This document shows, piece by piece, positions 55,914 through 64,000 of a stretch of DNA of 64,000 bases. Source of the DNA: Ditylenchus dipsaci (lineage: Eukaryota > Nematoda > Chromadorea > Rhabditida > Anguinidae); contig SADC01001152.1 in NCBI GenBank assembly GCA_004194705.1, positions 1-64,000 on the forward strand, given 5' to 3'. Made by a program: the position numbers and the translations under genes. The notes below the pieces were generated by a model. It was not told the DNA's origin and searched no databases. It worked only from the letters and a program-made list of their open reading frames with translations. How positions within the stretch are numbered: the stretch's first letter is position 1; each line of letters starts with the position of its first letter.

Positions 55914-56146
55914 AGGGCCATTTCCACCTGTTTTGAATTTTCACCCGCCGATTCAAATTTTTTGGCCTGATCATTGAGCTTCTGCACGGATTTTTCAGCT
56001 TGGTTTCTAACAAAACAAGGCCTAGAATTTAATTTTAGTATAGTTTTGTTAGAAACCAAGTTGAAAAATTCGTACGTAAATCCAATGATAATGAAAAAAA
56101 AATTGAATTGGCGGGGACAACCGTTGTCGGAGACGGCAATGGCCCT
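55914..56146. mobile_element. TTAA-flanked palindromic MITE
   Basis: The ends AGGGCCATTTCCACC and, reversed, AGGGCCATTGCCGTC lie between TTAA at 55910-55913 and 56147-56150. The right TTAA is shared with the start of the next element. Confidence 0.85.
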
Positions 56147-56150
56147 TTAA

Positions 56151-57622
56151 AGGGGGAAGGGGAACTTTATACAGTCGAGTCTCGATAATCCGGTACCCCT
56201 AAAGTTCGTTCCCACCTTGGGTCTGACACTTTTTTTACCTCGATTTTCAAAGTCTTTTGCCAAATATGATTCGCCAGTCTGGTCCGAAATATCGCAAGGA
56301 TTCCGATTTGGGTGCACTACGTTTCACCGTCACTGTTTTCACCGTTCACTATTTTCACCGTCACTATTTTCACCGTCACTATTTTCACCGTCACCTATTT
56401 TCACCGTCACTATTTTCACCGTTCACTAAATTCACCGTCAGCACTTTAGGACCGCTTTTTAGATCTAAATTTTTCTAAAATTTAAACAGTCTTGGTACCA
56501 AATTGTAGCCCTGAATGTCAGCTACATTTTGGTACTACAAATTCTGGAAAAATAAAACAAATTTAGAACTAAACTTAAGAAGGCGTTCAATCTCACACTT
56601 TTTCATCACGGTAGAACGCAGGGTGAGCGTCTTTTAAAGTTTAGAACTAAAATTTTTCGTTTTTTTTTAGAAATTGTAGTACCAAAATGTAGCTGACATT
56701 CAGGGCTACAATTTGGTACCAAAAATTTTAAGAATTTCGAAAAAATTTAGACCTATAAAGTGGTCCTAAAATGCTGACGGTGAATTTAGGTGACGGTGAA
56801 AATAGTGACGGTGAAAATAGGTGACGGTGAAAATAGTGACGGTGAAAATAGTGAACGGTGAAAATAGTGAACGGTGAAAACAGTGACGGTGAAACGTAGT
56901 GCACCCCCGATTTTGCCGGTCGTTTTTTTGAATAGCGAAATTTTTGCCGTAAAGACACGCGGATCTCGATAATCCGGCACCCCTTGTTCAAAAAAGGTGC
57001 CGGATTATCGAGACTCGACTGTATACGCATCGCCTTAGGTCACAGGTTCGACTACCACTGGCTGCACACCTTATTTTTTATCTTCTCTAATTTACAAGTT
57101 TGGTGCCAAAATGATCCTTACACCCCTGGCTTTCCAACGAAATCATTATCGCAGGGTTTCACACCCACTGAAGCTTATTTACAGGCTAAAATCTGCTTAA
57201 TTACTGAAATCGACCTTTTTCTTTTTCTTAGACTGGTTTGATTGATATTTTCTGGCCTTTTTTCTAAAAGTCACACGTGTTATGTACTGAAAAGTAGCCA
57301 AGACTATATGCTTCCATTTGAGATATCATACAGAGAAAAAAGTGATGAGCTAGAATTCTAAAAACGACGTTACTGTCATATAACTCCAAAAAAATCCAAC
57401 GATATTCAATTCCAGATCTCCCATTTGCATGAAATCTCAAATTAGGGTATTTGCTGACAGTAAAAGCAGTGCTGGAAAAAATTCCAATCGACTCCTCTAT
57501 AGTTTTTGGCCGCAGAAGTCAATGAACTCAATGAAAGAATAAATAAGATATGCACTTTGGAGGATTTGAACCTTTGACCTAAGGTCCTAGGCGATGCGTA
57601 TATAAAGTTTCCTCTCCCTTTC
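56151..57622. mobile_element. Three-layer nested element with tRNA-like arms
   Basis: Layer 1: AGGGGGAAGGGGAACTTTAT and TACGCATCGCCTTAGGTCAC, then AGGTTCGACTACC at the left (after layer 2), with the inverse at 57555-57622. Layer 2: a TA-flanked MITE 56172-57021 with ends CAGTCGAGTCTCGATAATCC and inverse. Layer 3: 56310-56906, ends GGGTGCACTACGTTTCACC and inverse, with arrays of TTTTCACCGTCACTA units, flanked by CCGATTT (56303-56309, 56907-56913). No genes. Confidence 0.8.
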
Positions 57623-57714
57623 AAACAGTTAATTTTTTTAGTATTTTTTTTTGAAAATTTATTTAATATGGTCAAAACTTACATATAATATAGTCATTTT
57701 CAGACAGTACACCA

Positions 57715-57851
57715 CGGTTCCTCTCCTGAAGAAGGCCATCGAGCAAATTTCTAACAATTCTTTGTGCTTCAATGGCCTGAATGACAACAAACACTGCCGC
57801 TGGCTGCTTGGGGTCTTCCATTGCTTCAACTGCCGGAATAGCGTCAGCCAT
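57715..57851 (-). CDS. Possible first exon, unrecognised
   Basis: The ATG at 57851 opens MADAIPAVEAMEDPKQPAAV, FVVIQAIEAQRIVRNLLDGL, LQERNR, with GGT/GTACTG as a possible donor. The opposite strand is also open (after TTTTCAG, Cys/His-rich, ending at a TAG at 57890). Only one can be real and neither is recognised. The minus frame has the more protein-like composition. Confidence 0.3.
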
Positions 57852-57899
57852 AATTACACACTGAAGACACTACACAAACAGCAAATATAGAGTAGCTAG

Positions 57900-58206
57900 A
57901 CGGATTGCACTCATTTCTAAACTTTAAAAGTTGAACCTTTTTAAACTGACACCCTAGGGACCACACTCAGGGTGTCGGTTTTGAGAGGCTTTAAAAATTA
58001 AATTCCACGCCAGAGTGCCACTTTATCAAGATTTTCAATAAAAAAAATCCAAATAAAAATAAAATTAACACCGATTCTGAAAAAATTCAGGTACTTGTTT
58101 GGCTTCCCCCCCCCCCCCTCCTCCCTCAGTTAAAAAAGAGTAGAATTGTTAATACTACTCCGAGTACAAGTAGCATTTCAAGAATTACCAAAAAACGTAT
58201 AGAGTA
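57900..58206. other. Spacer with a C run
   Basis: AT-rich, with a C run at about 58108-58119. The words ACACCCTAGGGACCACACTC and GGGTGTCGGTT at 57950-57982 form a small TA-type palindrome fragment. No gene. Confidence 0.4.
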
Positions 58207-58390
58207 CAGTCAAACCTCGATAATCCGCCACCCCATGGGACCGATCCGAGGGTGGCGATTATCGAGGTGGCGGTTTAGGGGGGTAAACTTTGTTGAGTTT
58301 CTCTGACGGCCAACCAAATCGGGCTTATCGAGGGTGGCGGTTTATCGAGGTGGCGGTTTAGCGGGGTGGCGGATTATCGAGGTTTGACTG
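58207..58390. mobile_element. TA-flanked MITE (CAGTCAAACCTCGATAATCC)
   Basis: The ends CAGTCAAACCTCGATAATCC and GGATTATCGAGGTTTGACTG are perfect inverses with TA on both sides. GGTGGCGGTTTA is repeated inside. Confidence 0.9.
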
Positions 58391-58465
58391 TATTCTGTTT
58401 CAGACTACTCCATTACGCATTTAGGCTCAGTTTTAGGCAATACTAGGCCAGCGTACCGCAAATTC

Positions 58466-59285
58466 TGTATTAAGCGCCCACTCTCTCATAAGCGCCCACG
58501 TTCGACTTTGACAACCTATATCTCAGCCGGTACGTGACAATTCATCGTTAGGGACAATTCATCGTCCCTCGTTAAGAAAGACGATTCATCGTCACTCGTA
58601 TAAAAGGGACGATTCATCGTCCCTGGTTAAAAACGGTAAATTTATTGTCCCTCTAAAAAAGACAATTCATCGCCTCTTCTGGGACGGCGGTCAATTCGTC
58701 GAGCGGTCATTTTCGTTATGTTTTTCAAAGTTTTAGTTTCTCAACTTAGGCTTAGGGTAGGCCAGCGTACGAGGAATAATTCAAACATTTTTCCTTACCT
58801 TTGATCTAAATTAATTTAATCAATTTAATGCTGGTAGGGTTGACCAATGGGTAAATCCCGGTATTTACCGTTACGATATTCAATAGACGTTATCCAGGTG
58901 GAGCTACCGAGGAGGTGGTACTCTGGAGGTGGTACCTATTATGAGTACCTAGGTGAGTGTATCCAGGTGGAGGTAACCAGGATCTGGTACTCTGAAGGTG
59001 TCATCCAGGTAGGGGTTTGCAGGGGTCTGTATCCAGGTAAATATGAAGTACCAAAGGGTACATTCAGGTGGTGGTACCTAGGCGACATCCCGGTAGGGGC
59101 ACTCAAGATGTGGTACACAGTCGGAGAGTACACAGGGTACACACTACAACTCCCACGAGCTCTACCGATTCCGCTTTTTTGATTTTGGGTTTTCAGCCGA
59201 AAATTTCGAGATTGACCCCGAAATTTTCAGATTTCCGGGGTTTGAAAAATAAGCGCCCGTGGGCGCTTAATAAAGAATATATGGT
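58466..59285. repeat. Expanded ACCGTAT-family palindrome with two minisatellites
   Basis: The ends TTCTGTATTAAGCGCCCACT and GGGCGCTTAATAAAGAATAT are inverted. Between them lie 58540-58690, repeated GGGACGATTCATCGTCCCT (self-complementary units), and 58847-59140, a degenerate TATCCAGGTGGAGGTACC minisatellite starting after TAGGGTTGACC. Frames through the latter are artefacts. Confidence 0.6.
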
Positions 59286-59514
59286 ATGTTATAGCATTTA
59301 TATACATATATCATATACAGCATTTATCAATAAACAAAAAATTCTGTTTTGTCAGCTTGATTCAGCATTAAATTTGAGGGACATGGCTGCCCGGAGGCCA
59401 GAATTTTGGTGAACTTTCGCTTAAAAACATGATAAAAATGCAATTTAAAAAATTTTGGCTGATTAATCAAACTCATTATGAATGCTGATTTTTTTGCCCA
59501 CTTGGCAGCCCTGG

Positions 59515-61165
59515 TTTTAGCCCATAATTTTGACTGTTTTGGGCTCCCATCCGACTTCTGCTACTGAAGATACAGCTGGTGTTACATCATTTTTGTAGCA
59601 AAATTTATAAGCTACAAGATTAGATATTTTAACTCACCATAGACTTTCCGCTTTTCGGAGTAAAAAGCAGAAGTTTTCGCAAAGTCAGCAAATTATGAAA
59701 AAGTGTCCGGCAGATTCATAACTTTCTCAGAACAGATGCAATTTGCGTGTCCAATGTTAGTTTTTTATGCCATTGATTTTTTTATTTGGAATATTATGAA
59801 ATTGAAAAAAAAACAAACTGATAACTTAAAGGTTGATTGGCCATGAGTTGAACTTCAAGGTAGACTGAAAAAGTGCGGCCTGAAAATCGAAATTTTCAAA
59901 ATTCCTTAAAAATGTAGCCTAAACTATCTTTTTAAAGGATGGTGAAAGCTGTTAAGCAGTGTTGTGCGTTTGGCTCGTTTGCGAGCGAGCAGCTCGCGCC
60001 TCTCTAAATGCACGCAACCCCCCCCCCTAAAAGCACGCGAGCTGCTTGCTCGTCAAATAGCTATGTCCGCGAGCCATATGGCTCGCCAAGTTAAAGAACA
60101 AAGTGACAAGAGCTTCTTAGCTCGCGAGCCATTTGGATCGCATCTATTATAAGCGTATAGTTCGGCTCGCGGAGAATATTGTTTGCTGAAATAAAGCTTA
60201 AATCTAGTTTATTTTCTCATTTTTTTCAAATTTTTGACTGATTTTTTTGCAAATATTGAGCTAGTATCACTTTATTTGCCTTTTATTTGTCTTCAACAAT
60301 AAATTGACGTTCAAAACTCACACAAAAGCGTGAGCCGAACCATTTGTTTTGTTTGCGAGTCAAATGGTTCGCGATACAAATGACTCGTATGGTTTGGGCT
60401 TGAGGTCGGCTCGCTTAAAGAAAACAAGTACGCGAGCCAATTGGCTCGCATATATAAATAAAGGCGAGCCATATGGCTCGAACCCATTTGGCTTGCTAGG
60501 ATATGCGATTTTAGGTCTTTTGTTTGGCTCGCGCGAGCCAAATGGACAACACTGCTGTTAAGGAGATAGTCTCAACACATTAACAAGAGACTGATCAACC
60601 TTTTCTCGAAAGTTTTCACCCTTTCCCTCTTCGTTTTTAAGGCATTTTTCAAAGATTCCGAAATTCTGACATCGATAATGCTCATCTAACTTTTGATTCT
60701 GCACAAGTTTGTCAAACAACGTAACACCAAGTTGTCGACAAAATATGGCTCTAAAACCACATTTAAACAGCACAGAACTTGGATGGATCCTTTCCTGTCG
60801 AGACAATCTCCTTAATAGCTTTTACCCCTTCTTTAAAACTATTTTAAAATCTAAACTTTTTTTGAACTGCAGCAAAAAGGCTGCAAAATGAGCTATTTTA
60901 AGCTCACAAGTCACATCCAAAAAGTTGAGTTTGGCCGCAGACAAACTTACGAAATTTGGATTTTCGGCCTACTTAATATTCAATGACTTTGCGGAAACTT
61001 CTGCTTTTACTCTGAAAAGCGGACAGTATATGCTGAGTTTAAATATCGAATATTATAGCTTAAAAGTTTTTCTACAAAAAATGCTGTAACACCAGCTGTA
61101 TCTTCAGTAGCAGAAGTCGGGCGGGAGCCCAAAACAGTCAAAAATTATGGACTAAAACGAACTTT
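59515..61165. mobile_element. Large palindrome hosting two later insertions
   Basis: Arms of about 400 bases begin TTTTAGCCCATAATTTTGAC and TTTTGGGCTCCCATCCGACT and return in reverse at 60850-61165. Within lies a GGTGAAAGCTGTTAAGG palindrome (59938-60845), itself split by the hAT MITE at 59957-60554. Confidence 0.75.
59957..60554. mobile_element. 598-bp hAT MITE of GCGAGCCATATGGCTCGC units
   Basis: The ends CAGTGTTGTGCGTTTGGCTC and GAGCCAAATGGACAACACTG-type are flanked by CTGTTAAG at 59949-59956 and 60555-60562, an exact 8-bp TSD. The interior has many diverged copies of a self-complementary GCGAGCCATNTGGCTCGC unit. Confidence 0.92.
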
Positions 61166-61675
61166 TTGTACAACCTGACACTATAGTAAAATACCGTATT
61201 CTCTCTAATCATAAACCTCCCTCGAGAATGAGTTGAAAAATTATAGACCTCTCTGTAATTATGGACCCCCCTAAGCCATTTTGCTTACACTGTTTTGTAA
61301 TTGAAAACAACTGAAAAATCGTCTAAATTGGCAGTAAGCATAAGGAAATTTAACTACAAATCAGTTTTTGTCTGTAACAAGTCAGCCTTTTCTTTGTTCA
61401 TTCTCCATTGTTTTCGCTTCTCGAAGTGGATTATTTTTTGGCTATATGGTGATTGTGAAGACCAAATGAAGTGGGAAGATCAAGCTGCGAAAAGAGCAAA
61501 AATCAAAATGCATAATTAAACAGCTATATCACATAGGGACGTTAAAGGAACCGCAGAGGATGCACCGAATTTGTTCAAGTACTTTTCATTACTTCTGACA
61601 AGGGAATCTCGCGAACTTGTTTTTCACTCTATCAGGGCAATTTGGCCACATTGGATAGCCAGTCAAATTCTTTAA
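61166..61675. other. Spacer with a half ACCGTAT-family repeat
   Basis: ATACCGTATTCTCTCTAATCAT at 61191 onward starts a single arm. The 72-codon frame at 61301-61519 lacks splice context or recognisable motifs and is not called. Confidence 0.4.
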
Positions 61676-62289
61676 AGGAGCATGATTTTTGAACGCAGCG
61701 ACATTTCCGAAATTTGAATTGGCGGGGGACACTTTTTATCATCGAGACCAATAAAATTAGAATTTTTTGTTTGCATTGAAAATTTAAATTTTATATCTTA
61801 GTCCAAGTTAAATTTAAATCTCTTATAAGTAGTTGTGGTGCGTAAAAGCCCAAGTGCACAACCCGAACTCGCCTCCACCCCCCCCCCCCCCCATAAGAGT
61901 GTTTTTCTCTAAGCGTCCTATTTCGGGTTCCCTTGATTTTTTTAAATTTTCTTTTTTGCAATGTGTAGCGCACTAACTTAGACTTAGGTTTCGGCTTAGG
62001 GTTAGGCCTTAGGCTTAGATGAAAAAATCTGCTTAGAGAAAAATACTCTTTGCAGGGGGGTGCACTTGGGTATCTGTCGTTGTGGTGTAGTGAAAGTCGA
62101 ATAAATTGTCCCATCTGGCAATGTCAAGCAACGTTGGGCTCGACTAGTGAATGGTTTTATATTTTGAATAAATTTTAGATGCAAACAAAAAATAATTTGA
62201 AAAATAATTATTGAATATTTTTATAGTAAAAAAGTGTCCCCCGTCAATTAAAAATTCGGAGATCCCGCTGCGTTCAAAACCATGGTCCT
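61676..62289. mobile_element. TTAA-flanked palindrome with a tRNA-like loop, split by a MITE
   Basis: TTAA at 61672-61675 and 62290-62293; ends AGGAGCATGATTTTTGAACG and inverse. The loop carries the tRNA-like segment seen at 29755 (ATCTGGCAATGTCAAGCAAC, then GTTGGGCTCGACTAG). A palindromic MITE, 61841-62078 (AAAAGCCCAAGTGCACAAC and inverse), is inserted in it with GTTGTGGTG duplicated on both sides (61832-61840, 62079-62087). Confidence 0.85.
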
Positions 62290-62293
62290 TTAA

Positions 62294-62757
62294 GATATCG
62301 GGCCCATAGGCCAAAAAGTTAGGATGAGAAGGCTGATAAACCACAGGGAAAACCAAGCCATTTTTGCTATTTTGAAGGTGGCTTTTGCGTCACGGGTAAA
62401 ATAGTGCTGGGTGCACACTCATTTTTTTACTCTAATTTTTAAATTTTCCCTGTTATAATGAATAGCTGAGAGGCTGAGGATCATTTTGATATCCAATCAT
62501 GTGAATAAAAGCGGGCAAAAAATAGGGTGCGCATCCAGTAGTATTCGAACTTGTGACGTAGTTGATAGGCTCGCGATCTCAACAGATTTCATTTAAAGTC
62601 GCATACTATGCAATGTAACCAAACTCCCATGGTAGAGTGAAAAACTTTCAACTCTCCTTGTTCCAATCCCTCATTCCAACTTTTTTACTTATAAAGGTCA
62701 AGAAAATAACTATGAACACGTTGTATCAATCAATTGAGATCATTCATGTTTCTATGT
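62294..62757. other. Spacer with a tRNA-like fragment
   Basis: On the minus strand, GTTCGAATACTACTGGATGC at about 62530-62550 is B-box-like in the context seen in other SINE pieces (GGTGCACACC). No gene found. Confidence 0.4.
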
Positions 62758-62758
62758 A

Positions 62759-63185
62759 CAGTCAAACCTCGATTTAGTGGCACCCCAAAGTTCGTTCCCG
62801 CCTAGGGTCCGACACTTTTTTTAACCCAATTTGCAAAATATTTTATCGATTCTGTTATGACAGTCTGGTCGAAAATATCGTGAGGATTCCAATTTTGCCG
62901 ATCGTTTTTTGAAAAGTAAACGAATTTTGGATTAAAAAAGTGAAACCTCGATATAGTGGCACCCCTTTTTTGAAAACAGGTGCCACTATATCGAGGTTTC
63001 ACTTTTTTAACCCAAAATTCGTTTACTTTTCAAAAAACGATAGGCAAAATCGGAATCCTCACGACATTTACGACCAGACTGTCATAACAGAATCGATAAA
63101 ATATTTTGAAAATTGGGTCGAAAAAAGTGTCGGACCCTAGGCGGGAACGAACTTTTGGGGGTGCCACTAAATCGAGGTTTGACTG
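62759..63185. mobile_element. TA-flanked palindromic MITE, 427 bp
   Basis: The ends CAGTCAAACCTCGATTTAGT and ACTAAATCGAGGTTTGACTG are perfect inverses between TA sites. The arms are near-perfect, which gives two almost identical open frames on opposite strands (62802-63002 and 62940-63140); both are artefacts. Confidence 0.9.
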
Positions 63186-63229
63186 TATTGAATTTTCGGA
63201 GCATTTTACAACATATAAAATGGACGAGA

Positions 63230-63784
63230 CTTTTTCTTCCCGCGTCTGGCTTTTTTCTGTCCGCTTTTAGCTTCTATCTGCCCGTTTTTTTGAGTTTATA
63301 TTAAATGGCTATTGCCGTCTCCGACAACGGTTGTCCGCCATCAATTCAAAAAGAGCACATAAAATTATTTTTAATATAAACTCAAAAACGGGCAGAAAAT
63401 ATATATGGATTTTTCTGGTGCAAAAAGATCTCTTTTCGGTGCAAAACGTCTCTTTTTTGGCGCATAAAAGTTTTGGTACGAAAAGGATCTATTTCGGTGC
63501 AAATCGGAGTTTTTTGCACCGAAATAGAGCCGATTTGCACCAAAATAGATCTTTTTTGCACCAAAACAATTTGCACTAAAAAGAAATCTTTTTGCACCAG
63601 AAAAATACGGGGAGGAGCAAACTGGGCCATTTCAAACTGGGCCCATTCAAACTGGGCCAAAACTGGGCCCATTTTGAGGCCTAAAAATGGGCCCAGTTTT
63701 GGCCCAGTTTGAATGGGCCCAGTTTGAAATGGCCCAGTTTACTCCTCCCAAAAATACATATCCGCAGAAAATGGGTTAAAAACA
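63230..63784. mobile_element. Nested palindromes at the window end
   Basis: CTGCCCGTTTTTTTGAGTTT (63280) and its inverse (63372-63392) enclose a TTAA-MITE fragment (GGCTATTGCCGTCTCCGACA). The stretch 63415-63600 is a palindrome of CTGGTGCAAAAAGATCTC words. Inside its right end lies 63609-63749. Confidence 0.65.
63609..63749. mobile_element. 141-bp element, TIR GGGGAGGAG, 8-bp TSD
   Basis: The ends GGGGAGGAGCAAACTGGGCC and, reversed, GGGAGGAGTAAACTGGGCC are flanked by AAAAATAC at 63601-63608 and 63750-63757. The repeat unit ACTGGGCCCATTCAA makes up the arms. Same terminal motif as 23910-24980. Confidence 0.9.
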
Positions 63785-64000
63785 GTGATGGAAATCGTAC
63801 TTTTTAAAAATATTTGTACTTTTTTTCAGGACCCAAAAAGTTTTTCAAAGTTTTCAGTCAAAATATATTTTTTGCTTCAAAATGGCAACAAGCACTGCGA
63901 AAAATATGATTTTTTGACGAAAAATAAACAAATTGTACTTTATTGGTCAAATGTACTTTTTTCAAAAATTTTCATTTCTATCTCTGGTTATAAATAAATT

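Noticed and set aside
58847..59182. 111-codon ORF rich in Gly, Tyr and Val
   Set aside because: It is a translation of a degenerate AGGTGG minisatellite inside a palindromic repeat.
62802..63140. Two nearly identical ORFs on opposite strands
   Set aside because: They are the two arms of one TA-flanked palindrome.

Overview
The window is nuclear DNA of a eukaryote, most likely a metazoan. Genes have several exons, GT-AG introns of about 35-60 bases and AATAAA signals. Recognisable proteins include an iodotyrosine deiodinase end, a La-related protein (LARP), a five-RRM protein, pieces of histone H2B and RNA polymerase II subunit RPB1, and a MULE transposase. The DNA is AT-rich, and most of it is short palindromic DNA transposons (MITEs) nested in one another. 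I cannot name the species. Several reading frames break at homopolymer runs where the family sequence or a second copy shows the intended frame, so single-base indel errors of a long-read assembly are likely. Frames should be read with that in mind.

Layout. 0-6.6 kb: a FLYWCH-like ORF beside a tandem array, two copies of a dispersed repeat (one split by a hAT-type MITE), the 3' end of an iodotyrosine deiodinase gene, an element with inverted tandem arrays, and a minus-strand run of exons joining RPB1 and H2B fragments. 6.6-11.3 kb: nested palindromes. 11.4-16.6 kb: an eight-exon membrane-protein gene (+) with MITE-filled introns. 16.8-17.5 kb: two adjacent TA-flanked MITEs. 17.8-19.4 kb: a five-RRM gene (-), one RRM per exon. 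19.7-23.75 kb: a 4-kb stack of nested insertions holding a hAT-type element with a BED-like-finger gene. 24-34 kb: TTAA-flanked, TA-flanked and tRNA-like repeats, with two orphan terminal exons (-) at 28.5 and 32.2 kb. 34.6-37.5 kb: the LARP gene (+). 37.6-38.4 kb: a MULE-like element inside a hAT MITE. 40-48.7 kb: a tandem segmental duplication that includes a broken copy of the LARP gene, itself carrying an insertion. 49.7-51.2 kb: exons of an unrecognised membrane protein (-). 52.28-55.66 kb: a complete MULE transposon. 55.9-64 kb: more nested repeats.

How it fits together. Precise target-site duplications can be read for about twenty elements, often checked by an empty site in the opposite arm of the host palindrome or in a second repeat copy. 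Three systems dominate: 8-bp-TSD hAT-type MITEs (termini CAGGG or TAGGGTTG), TTAA-TSD palindromes that often carry a tRNA-like sequence in their loop, and elements with 7-11-bp TSDs, several of which end in inverted arrays of short tandem repeats. One of the last group, at 52.3 kb, encodes an apparently intact FLYWCH-MULE transposase. Most resemble one another only in a short terminal motif, which makes that transposase a candidate driver of a Foldback-like family whose arrays differ completely in sequence.
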